A stretch of 64,000 bases of DNA. Source: Pseudomonadota bacterium (lineage in GTDB: Bacteria > Pseudomonadota > Alphaproteobacteria > Rhizobiales > Xanthobacteraceae). Location of the stretch: the NCBI GenBank assembly GCA_023387735.1, contig JAEWHP010000012.1:248001-312000 (forward strand), read 5' to 3'. The position numbers were made by a program, and so were the translations under genes. How positions within the stretch are numbered: the stretch's first letter is position 1; each line of letters begins with the position of its first letter. This document shows positions 49,016-57,939 of the stretch, one piece after another. Below the pieces are notes generated by a model. It was given only the letters and a program-made list of their open reading frames with translations, did not search any database and was not told the DNA's origin.

Positions 49016-49046
49016 TGGGGCGGTGCCTTCCAGAAAGAGACCGAAT

Positions 49047-49745
49047 ATGCGACGCGCCGACCGGCTGTTTCAGATCATTCAGGTGCTCCGGCGCACCCGG
49101 AAGCCTTTGACGGCGGACGCGATTGCGGCCGAACTGGAGACCTCGAAGCGGACGATCTATCGCGACATAACGACCCTGATCGAGCAGCGGGTGCCGATCC
49201 GCGGCGAAGCCGGCGTCGGCTACATCCTCGAAAAGGGATTCGACTTGCCGCCGCTGATGCTCACACCTGACGAGATCGAGGCCTGCGTGCTCGGCGCGCA
49301 GTGGGTGGTCGGCCATGCCGATCCGGCGCTGGCCCGCGCCGCGCAGGACCTGATGGCGAAGGTCGCCGAAACCGTGCCCGAGCGGTTGCGGCCGTTCGTG
49401 CTGGAGCCCGCCAGCCGCGCCCGGCGGGCCTGGAACCGGGAGCCGGATAGAATCGATATGGTGCGGACGCGCACGCAGATCCACGAAGGCAAGAAGATCA
49501 CGCTGAACTATCGCGACGAGCAGGGCCGCAACAGCCAGCGCACCATCTGGCCGATCGCGGTCGGCTATCACGAAGCGGTGCGGATCCTCGCGGCGTGGTG
49601 CGAACTGCGCAAGGATTTCCGCAGTTTTCGTACCGACCGCGTCGTCGAAGCGGTCTATCACGACGAAAAATATCCGGAGCGGCGCGACCTGTTGCGGGCG
49701 AAATGGCGGCGCAGCCTGGTCTGGGAAGCGCCGAAGGACACGTGA
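49047..49745 (+). CDS. YafY/WYL-family transcriptional regulator
   Basis: 232 residues. N-terminal DeoR-like winged helix (MRRADRLFQIIQVLRRTRKP, then LETSKRTIYRDITTLIEQRV as recognition helix) followed by a WYL effector domain with LNYRDEQGRNSQRTIWPIAV and VRILAAWCELRKDFRSFRTD. The ATG at 49047 follows a purine-rich agaaagaga; the frame is open upstream but passes through the operator region. It is divergent from the small ORF and GST, its probable targets. Confidence 0.92.
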   Translation: MRRADRLFQIIQVLRRTRKPLTADAIAAELETSKRTIYRDITTLIEQRVPIRGEAGVGYILEKGFDLPPLMLTPDEIEACVLGAQWVVGHADPALARAAQDLMAKVAETVPERLRPFVLEPASRARRAWNREPDRIDMVRTRTQIHEGKKITLNYRDEQGRNSQRTIWPIAVGYHEAVRILAAWCELRKDFRSFRTDRVVEAVYHDEKYPERRDLLRAKWRRSLVWEAPKDT

Positions 49746-49770
49746 ATCCAAAGGCGCTATAAGCGTGCCT

Positions 49771-50088
49771 ATGGACACCCTGACGACCGCCACCGAAAGC
49801 CCCTGCCAGGCCTGCGGCGCCTGCTGCAGCTATTCATCCAACTGGCCGCGCTTCACCATCGAGGAGGATGCAGCGCTCGACCTGATTCCGGAAAAGTTCG
49901 TCAATGAGCGGCTGTCGGGAATGCGCTGCGAGGGCGACCGCTGCTCGGCGCTGTCAGGCAAGGTCGGCGAGACGACGGCCTGCCTGATCTACGACATTCG
50001 TCCGGAAGTGTGCCGCACCTGCATGCCCGGCGATGCCGAATGTTCGATGGCGCGGAAGCGGCACGGGTTGGTGGTATTGGCGGGTTGA
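49771..50088 (+). CDS. YkgJ-family cysteine-cluster protein
   Basis: About 105 residues with the zinc/iron-chelating pattern CQACGACCSYSSNWPRF near the N-terminus (CxxCxxCC), then MRCEGDRCSAL, CLIYDIRPEVCRTCMPGDAE; in all ten or so conserved cysteines. Such proteins bind a metal through the cluster, role unknown. ATG 49771 is preferred to a GTG six bases upstream. It follows the WYL gene by 25 bases on the same strand and may be co-transcribed. Confidence 0.88.
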   Translation: MDTLTTATESPCQACGACCSYSSNWPRFTIEEDAALDLIPEKFVNERLSGMRCEGDRCSALSGKVGETTACLIYDIRPEVCRTCMPGDAECSMARKRHGLVVLAG

Positions 50089-50100
50089 AGGGCGTGGACA

Positions 50101-50187
50101 GTAGCCCGGATGGAGCGCAGCGCAATCCGGGACAGTTTGGCCGGCTGGAGAGAGTCCCGGGTTACGCTGCGCTTCACCCGGGCTACG
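50101..50187. repeat. Intergenic palindrome, gtagcccggatg family
   Basis: Arms gtagcccggatggagcgcag and the complementary gctgcgcttcacccgggctac, inner aatccgggac / gtcccgggtt. It lies between two convergent genes. Confidence 0.82.
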
Positions 50188-50200
50188 AATGCGGGTTAAC

Positions 50201-50602
50201 TCAGGCCGTCACGGCCTCGAGCTCTTCGTCGTCGAACTCGTCCTCGATCGGCTTGAAGGTCGAAAGCGGCTTGGTCGACAAGGTGATCGGCTTGCGGCTG
50301 CCGTAGGAGGACGACGGCGCGGACCGTGCGGAGGGCTCGCGCGAGAGCGCGTAGAGCGTGGAACCGACGCGGCCACCGAACTGGATCAGCTCGCGCTCGG
50401 TGCAGCTTCCTGCGATCGCAACGGCCAGCGCGTGGAGATGGCTGCGGCGGTAGCAGAACAGCGCCAGCATGGCGCGGACCTCGGAGGAAACGCTTTCCAC
50501 CAGCACCGGCAGGCCGTTGGCGTTGGCGCGGTACATCTCGCCGAGCAACTCATCCCGGACCGGACAGAAATCGTTCTCAAATGCTTCGCGGCTTGAAAAC
50601 AT
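50201..50602 (-). CDS. Conserved hypothetical protein
   Basis: 133 residues, no recognised domain. The ATG at 50602 has an aaggaga ribosome site 8 bases upstream; an earlier in-frame start at 50635 adds 11 residues without support. The protein begins MFSSREAFENDFCPVRDELL, has a helical middle with several Cys and Leu (MLALFCYRRSHLHALAVAIA) and a low-complexity Ser-rich then acidic tail (EDEFDDEELEAVTA). Codon use resembles its neighbours, so it is likely a real gene. Function unknown. Confidence 0.72.
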   Translation of the reverse strand: MFSSREAFENDFCPVRDELLGEMYRANANGLPVLVESVSSEVRAMLALFCYRRSHLHALAVAIAGSCTERELIQFGGRVGSTLYALSREPSARSAPSSSYGSRKPITLSTKPLSTFKPIEDEFDDEELEAVTA

Positions 50603-50771
50603 TGCGGTTCTCCTTATCCGGAAGATGCAATGCAATATTCTAATGAAAGGTTAACCAAGCGTGGCAGTAGTGTCACGGATGCCTTGCCAATCGCAGCCGA
50701 ATCGGAACCTCGCCGCCGCCGGGCGGCCGCGCTAGGGTTGACCCCTGCTCTCATGGCTCCCGAATCAATCG

Positions 50772-51278
50772 ATGCACCGTTCATTCACCATTTCGGACCT
50801 GCGCCAATGCCCGGCGTTTTTCGACACCGTCGCCGACCGGATCTGGCGGGCGTGGTGGGAGCCGGGCGGCTATCCGCTCGCCTACATCGCCACGCGCCTG
50901 CGCGAGAACATGGCTGACACGCCGATCCCCTTTGCCCTGGTCGCCCATGATGGCGAAAGGTTTCTCGGGACCACGTCGGTGATCCGGTCCGATCTCGAAG
51001 AGCGGCCGCAGCTGACCCCATGGGTGGCGGCGGTGTGGGTCGACGAGGACGCGCGCCGGAATGGCGTGGCTTCATCGCTGGTGAACCGCGCCACACAGGA
51101 TTGCTTCGCGCTCGGCATCAGGCGCGCGTGGCTGTGCTCGCGTCCGCAGCGCGAAGGCTTTTATGGAGGTCTGGGCTGGACCGTCGCCGAACGCGAGGTC
51201 GGACCGCATCGGCTGATCGTTTACTTCCGCGACGCCGGCGGAGATGCCGACCGGATCAGTTCGCCGCCATGTAGATAG
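50772..51278 (+). CDS. GNAT-family N-acetyltransferase
   Basis: 168 residues. The acetyl-CoA loop is VWVDEDARRNGVASSLVNRA, with the expected Arg/Gly-x-Gly/Ala spacing, followed by RAWLCSRPQREGFYGGLGWT as motif B. The N-terminal HRSFTISDLRQCPAFFDTVA and the strand FALVAHDGERFLGTTSVI are ordinary GNAT features. The last ~23 bases overlap the convergent DUF3307 gene. Substrate unknown. Confidence 0.87.
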   Translation: MHRSFTISDLRQCPAFFDTVADRIWRAWWEPGGYPLAYIATRLRENMADTPIPFALVAHDGERFLGTTSVIRSDLEERPQLTPWVAAVWVDEDARRNGVASSLVNRATQDCFALGIRRAWLCSRPQREGFYGGLGWTVAEREVGPHRLIVYFRDAGGDADRISSPPCR

Positions 51279-51648
51279 CCAGGCCGAAACCGGTCAAATG
51301 GTGCAGCGCCTGATCGACGCCGATCAGCGTCCAGAACCACGGATGCGCCTGCTCCAGCGTCACGCCGAACGACGATGCAATGATGCCCTTGAGTCGATCG
51401 ATCGTGATGTGAATGGCGAAGTCGATGAAGGCAACGAACCAGAACCGCGGCGCGACGATCAGGATGAACGTCATTGCCACCGCGAGATGAACGAGGCAAT
51501 GCGCCAGCAGCGGCAGCGCCCAGCCGGTCTTCTGATCCTTGCCGATCGCCATCCAGGAAGTCTGCAGCATGAAATCGGCGATGACGTGCTTCACCGTGAG
51601 AAGCAACATCCATCCGACCAGCGCACCAACCGGGACCGAGGACGACAT
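51256..51648 (-). CDS. DUF3307-family membrane protein
   Basis: 130 residues with about four hydrophobic segments. The first contains HVIADFMLQTSWMAIGKDQK, typical of DUF3307, where the conserved His and Asp lie at a membrane boundary. LLAHCLVHLAVAMTFILIVA and AHPWFWTLIGVDQALHHLTG carry further His residues that suggest a metal-binding or lipid-modifying role, but none is proven for the family. ATG 51648 is preferred to a TTG at 51663. Convergent with the GNAT gene. Confidence 0.8.
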   Translation of the reverse strand: MSSSVPVGALVGWMLLLTVKHVIADFMLQTSWMAIGKDQKTGWALPLLAHCLVHLAVAMTFILIVAPRFWFVAFIDFAIHITIDRLKGIIASSFGVTLEQAHPWFWTLIGVDQALHHLTGFGLAIYMAAN

Positions 51649-52586
51649 CGAAGGAAATAGCAAAGCTGACGCCCTTTACTGGGACAGAAGAGATTGCGAA
51701 AAAACCGGGGTCCAGGCTGTCAGCGCAATGTTCTTTTCAAACCCGGAAGATTTTCGAACTAGCCGTTATTTATGGCATCCCCCGCGGCGGAATGCACCTG
51801 TGAGTAGTTCAAAAATCGGCCGGTGTGGCTGAATGGCGATACCGCGACGCAGATGAACGGCTGCCTAACGGTAAGGTTACTCGCGCCGGGCGCGCCTGCA
51901 ATCCGACGGCGCCGGGCCATCGGGCCATCGAGCCGAAATTATCGTTCTTTTCTAGATATTTACGAACCAATAGGAACGACCTATGGCGCCGGTTTGGCGG
52001 CCTTTGGGCCGTGATCAAGGTCGCGTACGCCTCGCATATCGTGAACGACAAGAGCTACGAGCAATATGCACGGCGCGGCGGCTTCACCTGAACGCGATCA
52101 ATTCGGCAAAGGCGATCGCCAGGAAAAACCCCGCCGTTTCCGAAGAGACGGTGGCGACCGGCATGCTGCGGCCCCGCCGGCGGAAGACCTCGATACGGTC
52201 GAGCCGGAGTGGCTGCTGGTCGCGCAATCCTCCCGACCACGACCGTGATCGGACAGCGCGACGGCACCATCAGTAGCGACGGGCTCGACACCTTCAAGCT
52301 CGGCTATGAATTCGTGCGCGACGAGGTCGCGATGCGCCGCGACCATCTCAAGCGGCATCCGCCGTCGCAGGAAGTCGTAGCCAAGGGGCTGCTACCATCC
52401 ATGACGACAAGGTCGTCGTCATGAAGACGGCGCAGAGCGCGTAGGGGCAGATGATCGGTATCGCACAGTCGTCATACGTGCCCGTGGCTGGGGGATTCCG
52501 TTTCGCGTTTCGATGGATAACTCGTGCAGACCGGTTGAAGGTCATGCCTCGATAAAGCTTGGCAGCAGACGTTGGCGTGTCGTCTG
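51649..52586. other. Gene-poor, probably decayed segment
   Basis: About 940 bases without an intact gene. It contains scattered protein-like fragments in different plus-strand frames, for example RFGGLWAVIKVAYASHIVND (near 51990-52050) and SDGLDTFKLGYEFVRDEVAM (near 52280-52340), ended by stops and without starts or ribosome sites. GC fluctuates and an AT-rich pocket lies at 51940-51980. This looks like remnants of one or more lost genes, but I cannot name a parent family. Confidence 0.4.
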
Positions 52587-53030
52587 TCAGCCCCCGGGCC
52601 CATCCTTCATGATGTAGCCCATCAGGTCGCCCACGTTGTGCTCCAAATCCCGGATGATGTTCTTGACGACGTCTCCGATCGAGACCACGCCCACGACCTT
52701 TCCCGCGTCCAGCACTGGCAAATGGCGAAAACCGCGTGCAGCCATCATTGCCATGCAGCCATCCAGCGTATCGTCCGGCTTGACCGTCACCGGGTTGCCC
52801 GTCATCACCTGAGCCACCGGCGTTTGCTTCGCGTCGAGCCCCGGCAACAGCACTTTGATGGCGCAGTCACCCTGGGTCACGATACCGACCAGCACGTCGT
52901 CGTCGATGACCAGTACCGACCGGACACTGTTGTCGCGCATCTGGCGCAAGGCTTCGACGACCATGTCTCCAGAGCGAACATGGATCAGGGCGCCACTCTT
53001 CTGGGCCAGAGCATTTTTTACTGTGCTCAT
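52587..53030 (-). CDS. CBS-domain protein
   Basis: 147-residue soluble protein made of a tandem CBS pair: first repeat SGDMVVEALRQMRDNSVRSV-LVIDDDVLVGIVTQGD, second PVTVKPDDTLDGCMAMMAAR-HLPVLDAGKVVGVVSIGD. Such pairs bind adenine nucleotides and act as energy sensors or partner modulators. ATG 53030 has caggagc just upstream; the open frame further upstream lacks conservation. The C-terminal helix DVVKNIIRDLEHNVGDLMGY is typical of stand-alone rhizobial CBS proteins. No operon partner. Confidence 0.9.
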   Translation of the reverse strand: MSTVKNALAQKSGALIHVRSGDMVVEALRQMRDNSVRSVLVIDDDVLVGIVTQGDCAIKVLLPGLDAKQTPVAQVMTGNPVTVKPDDTLDGCMAMMAARGFRHLPVLDAGKVVGVVSIGDVVKNIIRDLEHNVGDLMGYIMKDGPGG

Positions 53031-53224
53031 CGCGCTCCTGTCGTGGACCTGTCCCGCCCGCCCTGATGGTCCGCACTGAAGGTTAGTCGAAATATCTTGC
53101 CTTGTCAGCACCGCGCCGATGTCGCCGGCGAAGCCTGCCACCGATCCCGGCAGAGGGATTTCCACCGCCTTGATGGCGAACCGGAATAGTATGTTGTTCC
53201 GGCCGCAGACAACAGGAAGCTCAC

Positions 53225-53569
53225 ATGCCGCACTATATCATCTACTTCAACCAGCAATGGGTCGGTGATCACCCCAAAGAGTGGTTTCAGTCTCGCGGAC
53301 CGTTGGCCAGGGCAGCCGTGGCCGAGATGAAGGAAGCGGGCGTGCTCGTCTTCGCCGCGGGAGTGGAGGAAGATCTGAGCAAGGCGTTCAGTGCCAGTGA
53401 CATCAGCGGCGAACTGCAGTTCAGCGACGGTCGGTACTCCAACGCACCGGAGTATCTCGGTGGCTTCACCGTCGTTGATGTCTCCGGGCAAGAGGCGGCG
53501 AAATTCTGGGCCGGCAAGCTCGCAATCGCTTGTGGCTGGCCGCAAGAGGTCCGGCCACTCCATGTGTGA
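53225..53569 (+). CDS. YciI-like (YCII-related/DGPF) domain protein
   Basis: 114 residues. A ferredoxin-like alpha/beta fold is suggested by MPHYIIYFNQQWVGDHPKEW, VAEMKEAGVLVFAAGVEEDL and YLGGFTVVDVSGQEAAKFWA, the pattern of YCII-related proteins; the central segment SDGRYSNAPEYLGG matches the place of the DGPF/active-site loop. Function of the family is mostly unknown; some members work with ECF sigma factors. An aggaagctcac ribosome site precedes the ATG. Confidence 0.82.
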   Translation: MPHYIIYFNQQWVGDHPKEWFQSRGPLARAAVAEMKEAGVLVFAAGVEEDLSKAFSASDISGELQFSDGRYSNAPEYLGGFTVVDVSGQEAAKFWAGKLAIACGWPQEVRPLHV

Positions 53570-53908
53570 CGGTTGCAAGATATGAGACCGAACCTACGCT
53601 GAGGTCGATGGCTCAACGTCTCGCGTCGTCCATGATGACCGGATTGAGTCACAAGCCGACGTTCGGACCCTATCCGCGCTTGGTCCGCTCCATCACGGAA
53701 AGCGGATGTTTGTGAAACGATTGGGCACGTCGGCTAAGGGCCATAAGCCGACATGGAATGAAGGAAAGCCGCCAACCCCGCCGGCAGAGTTAGCGGGTGT
53801 AATTGACATCATAGTGAGCCTGGATGCCGCGGAGATCAGCTTGCCTTGCACCCGCGATGCTTAATGGTTTAGGGAGGGGCCTAAACCTCTGCGCAAACGG
53901 ATCATTCG
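53570..53908. other. Intergenic region with one hairpin before the signal peptidase gene
   Basis: No credible gene. The only structure seen is the inverted repeat GGTTTAGG / CCTAAACC (53866-53887, six-base loop), 21 bases upstream of the signal peptidase start; it is not followed by a T-run. The purine-rich agggagggg in its loop could serve as a ribosome site for a different start or be masked by the stem. Confidence 0.4.
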
Positions 53909-54487
53909 ATGTCCATTCCCGCCCTGATCCTCTCGCTCGTCGCCAGCCTGCTGAAGCCGCTAGCGGTCGAATCGTCATCGATGGCCCCGACAATTTTAGT
54001 CGGCGACAGCGTTAGCATCGTCGCCTATGCCGCTGGCACGATTCCGGGACGTGGTAATGTCGTTGCGTTGACGTCGCCCAACTCAGGCACCTCGGCTCCG
54101 TTCCTCAAGCGGGTGGTCGGATTGCCGGGCGATCGCATCCAGATGCGGGATGGGCAGCTCTGGATCAATGGCCAGCCAGTGAAGCAGGAGAAGATGCAGG
54201 ATTTCGTTGGAGAGCGTCTTTGCGGTGTGCCGGGCGTCGCCCCGGTCAAGCAATGGCACGAGACTTTGCCGAACGGCGTCAGCTACCAGACGCTGGATTG
54301 TCAGGCGCAGTCGGCTCTCGACAACGACAACGTTCACACCGTGGCGGCAGGATCACTCTTCGTCATCGGCGACAACCGGGACAATTCGGTCGACAGCCGG
54401 ATGCCAAAGCAGATGGGTGACGTGCCTTTCGGCAACATCATCGGCCGGGTTGAGCGTGTGATTCCTGGTCCGGCGAGACGGAAGTAG
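53909..54487 (+). CDS. lepB: Signal peptidase I
   Basis: 192 residues. One N-terminal hydrophobic segment (IPALILSLVASLLKPLAV), then box B ESSSMAPTILVGDSV with nucleophile Ser24, box D FLKRVVGLPGDRI with general-base Lys67, and box E GDNRDNSVDSR. It removes signal peptides at the outer face of the inner membrane. It is shorter than the main LepB of this group (usually ~250 residues) and lacks a second membrane segment, so it may be an accessory enzyme. Stand-alone gene. Confidence 0.9.
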   Translation: MSIPALILSLVASLLKPLAVESSSMAPTILVGDSVSIVAYAAGTIPGRGNVVALTSPNSGTSAPFLKRVVGLPGDRIQMRDGQLWINGQPVKQEKMQDFVGERLCGVPGVAPVKQWHETLPNGVSYQTLDCQAQSALDNDNVHTVAAGSLFVIGDNRDNSVDSRMPKQMGDVPFGNIIGRVERVIPGPARRK

Positions 54488-54623
54488 ACTGGTGGATCGT
54501 TCGCCATCGAGTTGGCCAACTAGGAACTGAATAGGCGACTTTGACGCGTGCGGAGTCTGCTTTGGGTCACTTGCCGACAATGGTCGGGGATGAAGGTATG
54601 TCCGCCTTACCCCCGAAAGCGCC

Positions 54624-54725
54624 GCCAAACCACGACTCTCAAGTTGACGGAGCGCTCGCATATGAGCGGGCAACAACCCTTGCCCGGGCCTCGTCGATCT
54701 TGCGCTTGAGGGCGGCCCGCCGCGC
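54624..54725. repeat. ~100-bp repeat supplying a C-terminal tail, copy 1
   Basis: Colinear and about 80% identical (counted by eye, no gaps) to 58152-58253. It spans the last ~28 codons of the acyltransferase gene, its stop, and 15 bases beyond. Shared blocks include ttgacggagcgctcgcat versus atgacggagcgcccgcat and cgatcttgcgcttgag. The DNA just before it (54541-54620) resembles, from memory, a dispersed Bradyrhizobium repeat encoding spurious MSALPPKA-like frames. Confidence 0.7.
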
Positions 54726-55937
54726 ATTGGACAGCGGAAGGCTCAATCCGGAAGACGGAGTTGGAAGGCTCGACGCTGCCTTCGCCTTCGCAGGCCGTCC
54801 GAAGTTGGCAACGATCTCCTTCAGCCACCCTCTGATGGCAGGCTCTGTCTTCGCGCAGATGAACCAGCAGAACAGGACAAGCATGGCCAGACTGGCCCAC
54901 AAGGCCAATGAGGCATCCAGGCCGGCGTCGACCAGGACTCGAATGGTCGCCGTGCCGGTGACGTTGTGGGTCAGATAGAGCGGATATGTAATCAGCCCCA
55001 GCGTTCTCAGATAGGCCGGCGCTTCGGGAGAAACGGTGCCGGCAGCGCGCCTGCTTTTGTTCGCGGCGGCGGCAATGAGCAGCACCGCTGCCGCCCAGAC
55101 GAGGATCGGCACAATGGCCGATTGATCCGAGATGGCGGGTATCTGCATCAAAAGGAAGTGGGAGAAATAGTAGATCTCGGCACAGCCGGAGAGGCATGTC
55201 ACGACCACGGCACCCCGCTCGAGCGCCGTCAACGGCCTGTTCGCTGACATGAACAGCCAGATGCCGAGCGCGAAGAAGCAGCCATGGTTCAACAACCATG
55301 TTGCGCCCGGCACCCGAAACATCAGGACAACCCAGTAGAACATGTCGGACTCAAACGCACCCGACAGCACCAGCATGGAGAAGGCGTTGAACACGGCGCT
55401 ATAGATGGTGAGACCCCAGGCCAGATGCCGCAGCGTGACCCGCTTCGTGAGCAGCGTGCAAAACACCAATCCATAAAAGGCCATTTCCGCCGCCAGCGTC
55501 CAATAGACGGCGTCAAGCCATTGACCCTTGATCCCCTTGGGAATGAGCAGCATCGCCTGCAGGTAGGGCAGGAAGAATTCGGATGCCTTCTCGCGCGCAA
55601 AGAAAAGCAGGACGAGGAGGCTCAAGGTGGAGGCGACCCAGACCGCCGGATAGAGCCGGAGGGCGCGGCCGAACAGAAACTCTTTTGCCGTCGCGTTGCT
55701 CGCGGAGTTCGCAATGACGAACCCGGAAATGACGAAGAATATTTCAACGCCCACCCAGCCGAACCAGGTGAAAGGCGCGGCGTTCGGAAATTGAACGTCG
55801 GCGGCGAAGTAGTGCTCAAAGCTCTGGGGAGCGCCGATGGAAGCGCCGGCCCAGGAGTAGAACATCAGGTGAAAAACCGCGACGCCGAGAGCAGCCCCGA
55901 AGCGCAGCGGATCGAGCAATGCGAAATAGTTTTTCAC
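54639..55937 (-). CDS. Acyltransferase-3 family membrane protein (OafA/YrhL-like)
   Basis: 432 residues with about ten hydrophobic segments. The N-terminus NYFALLDPLRFGAALGVAVF has the D-x-x-R family motif, with VGVEIFFVISGFVIANSASN as second signature. It would O-acylate a surface polysaccharide or lipid from inside the membrane. The last ~55 residues are hydrophilic and end in RRAALKRKIDEARARVVARS plus YASAPST, a tail shared with the protein at 58167. No polysaccharide genes are adjacent. Confidence 0.88.
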   Translation of the reverse strand: MKNYFALLDPLRFGAALGVAVFHLMFYSWAGASIGAPQSFEHYFAADVQFPNAAPFTWFGWVGVEIFFVISGFVIANSASNATAKEFLFGRALRLYPAVWVASTLSLLVLLFFAREKASEFFLPYLQAMLLIPKGIKGQWLDAVYWTLAAEMAFYGLVFCTLLTKRVTLRHLAWGLTIYSAVFNAFSMLVLSGAFESDMFYWVVLMFRVPGATWLLNHGCFFALGIWLFMSANRPLTALERGAVVVTCLSGCAEIYYFSHFLLMQIPAISDQSAIVPILVWAAAVLLIAAAANKSRRAAGTVSPEAPAYLRTLGLITYPLYLTHNVTGTATIRVLVDAGLDASLALWASLAMLVLFCWFICAKTEPAIRGWLKEIVANFGRPAKAKAASSLPTPSSGLSLPLSNARRAALKRKIDEARARVVARSYASAPST

Positions 55938-56108
55938 GGAAATTCACCGCAATCATGAAATACTCCCGTTGCAAGTACCGGGTTGGTTCAACGCTCTCTT
56001 TGACGAACGTCACACATGCCTTGAGCGCACCCGAGTGGCCGTAGAAGCACCCGCCCGGCCGTGGTACTCATGAGTGGCGCAATTGCGGACTGCAGCAGGA
56101 GTTCGGCA

Positions 56109-56897
56109 ATGGTTGAGCAGAAAATCATCTTCAACGACGGTGCCGCCTATGAGCAGATGATGGGGGTCTGGAGCCGGTCTGCCGGTGAGGACTTCCTCAA
56201 TTGGCTGGGGCCATCCCCGGGTTTACGGTGGATCGACGTCGGTTGCGGCAACGGGGCCTTCACCGAATTGCTGATCGAGCGATGCAGCCCCGTGGAGGTT
56301 CAGGGTATCGATCCATCCGAAGAGCAACTCGCCTTTGCACGCACGCGGCCCGGGTGCCGCCCGGCCAGGTTTCAGCGGGGCGATGCCATGGCCCTTCCTT
56401 TCGCCGATGGCTCCTTCGATGCAGCCGTGATGGCGCTGGTACTGGTGTTCGTCCCGGATCCCGCGAAGGGCGTCAGCGAGATGGTCCGGGTGGTTCGCCC
56501 GGGCGGTGCCGTCGTGAGCTACATGTGGGACATGTTGGGCGGCGGGTTTCCATTGGATCCAATCCACCTCGAACTGCAGGCGATGGGCTTTCCAGCTCCG
56601 CGCCCGCCACGGATGGACGCGTCCCGAATGGAAGCGTTACGGGAATTGTGGATCGATGCAGGTCTCGACGACGTGCAAACGCGAGAGATCACCGTACACC
56701 GGACTTTCGCGGATTTTAACGATTTCTGGATCACGAACCTCAAGTCTCCCGCGTTCGGCCCCACGGTTGCCGCCATGCAGCCCGCAGACGTGGAAACGCT
56801 CAGGTCAAGGGTGCGTGCGCGCACACCGACGGGCGCCGATGGCCAGATCACAACTGCTGGACGCGCGCATGCGGTAAGGGGGCGCCGGCCCACGTAG
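56109..56897 (+). CDS. Class I SAM-dependent methyltransferase
   Basis: 262 residues. Motif I WIDVGCGNGAFTELLIERC, motif II GIDPSEEQLAFARTRPG, FQRGDAMALPFADGSFDAAV and the post-motif MVRVVRPGGAVVSYMWDMLG make a Methyltransf_11-type Rossmann domain. The C-terminal half resembles uncharacterised ubiquinone/menaquinone-type methylases. ATG 56109 has caggag seven bases upstream; earlier in-frame starts at 56061 and 56070 are possible. Substrate unknown; isolated gene. Confidence 0.88.
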   Translation: MVEQKIIFNDGAAYEQMMGVWSRSAGEDFLNWLGPSPGLRWIDVGCGNGAFTELLIERCSPVEVQGIDPSEEQLAFARTRPGCRPARFQRGDAMALPFADGSFDAAVMALVLVFVPDPAKGVSEMVRVVRPGGAVVSYMWDMLGGGFPLDPIHLELQAMGFPAPRPPRMDASRMEALRELWIDAGLDDVQTREITVHRTFADFNDFWITNLKSPAFGPTVAAMQPADVETLRSRVRARTPTGADGQITTAGRAHAVRGRRPT

Positions 56898-56955
56898 CCA
56901 AGTCGGGGCCCCCGAGCCAGAAGCCGTGTCCAAGACGCGGTTGATCGCCCGGCGA

Positions 56956-57939
56956 TCACTCCGATGGCTTGACGCCGAGATCGCGCAGGATACGGAGCAT
57001 CACGTCGCTGTCGCGCTTGAAAATGCGCGCCGTCGTTTCAAGATCGGCCGGGGAAGACAGCAGAAAGTTGTTCAGCATCTGCTGGACCTTGGGGTCGGAT
57101 CCGGCCTGGATCAACATCGGCGCGAGCCGATCCACGATCTCCTTTGGCGTGCCGGCCGGTACGGCGAAGGTGGTGAATGCGCGCAGGTCGTAGAAGTCGC
57201 CGACGGCGCCCTGCTCGGTCATCGTGGGCGTGTCCGGATACGGTGGCAGGCGGCTGCCGACCACGCCGATCAGGTTTCCTGTTCCCGCCTGGATGACGGG
57301 TGCTGCTGCAGCAAAGCTTCCCGCGGCGCCATCCAGCGTCTGTCCCGCAAGGTCATTCCACATCGGCGCTTCGCCGCGGTACTGGATGACCTGAAACTTG
57401 ATGCCGTATTGCTTGGCGATCGTCTCGATGAGGACGTGCGGCGTCGAACCCACGCCGTACGATCCCCAGTTCAGGCTGCCGACCTTTTTTGCATATTCGA
57501 CGAACTCTCGAAGGTTCGTTGCGCCCGTCTTCTTCGCCGCCACCACCGGACCGCCGGCGCCGCTGACCATCGTGAGATAGATGAAATCCTTCTCGGGATC
57601 GTATGGGAGGTCCTTCACCGTGACGCGGTTCTGGATGAGTGACGAAGAGATCGTGCACAGGATGGTGGTGCCATCCGGTTCTGCGCGTTTCGCATCCGTC
57701 ACGCCGATAACGCCACCTGCGCCGGCCTTGTTCTCGATGATCACCGGCTTTCCGACCTGCCGCGCCAGGTAGTCACCGAACGCCCGTGCGATGCCGTCCG
57801 TCTGGCCGCCAGCCGGATATGGCACGACGATACGAATGGGTCTTGCCGGCCACGAGGATTGCGCCTGCGCAATTATGGAAGGCATGCACAACAGCGCCGC
57901 CGAACCGGTCACGAATGTTCGCCGTGTCAGCTTCTTCAT
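56956..57939 (-). CDS. Tripartite tricarboxylate transporter (Bug/TctC) substrate-binding protein
   Basis: 327 residues. The exported N-terminus KKLTRRTFVTGSAALLCMPS has a twin-Arg followed by TF, so Tat export is possible. The mature part has the Bug landmarks WPARPIRIVVPYPAGGQTDG, NKAGAGGVIGV and the loop YDPEKDFIYLTMV. ATG 57939 has gcaggaaaa directly upstream and is preferred over 57999. No tctA/tctB membrane genes are nearby, which is common for the many orphan Bug proteins of beta- and alphaproteobacteria. Ligand unknown, probably a small carboxylate. Confidence 0.9.
   Translation of the reverse strand: MKKLTRRTFVTGSAALLCMPSIIAQAQSSWPARPIRIVVPYPAGGQTDGIARAFGDYLARQVGKPVIIENKAGAGGVIGVTDAKRAEPDGTTILCTISSSLIQNRVTVKDLPYDPEKDFIYLTMVSGAGGPVVAAKKTGATNLREFVEYAKKVGSLNWGSYGVGSTPHVLIETIAKQYGIKFQVIQYRGEAPMWNDLAGQTLDGAAGSFAAAAPVIQAGTGNLIGVVGSRLPPYPDTPTMTEQGAVGDFYDLRAFTTFAVPAGTPKEIVDRLAPMLIQAGSDPKVQQMLNNFLLSSPADLETTARIFKRDSDVMLRILRDLGVKPSE

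Noticed and set aside
51829..51905. tRNA-like start (ggctgaatggcgata) in the decayed segment
   Set aside because: No matching acceptor stem, anticodon stem or TPsiC loop can be folded downstream.
54541..54978. Plus-strand ORF with an MSALPPKA-like start
   Set aside because: It is antisense to the acyltransferase 3' end and arises from a dispersed repeat; no independent coding evidence.
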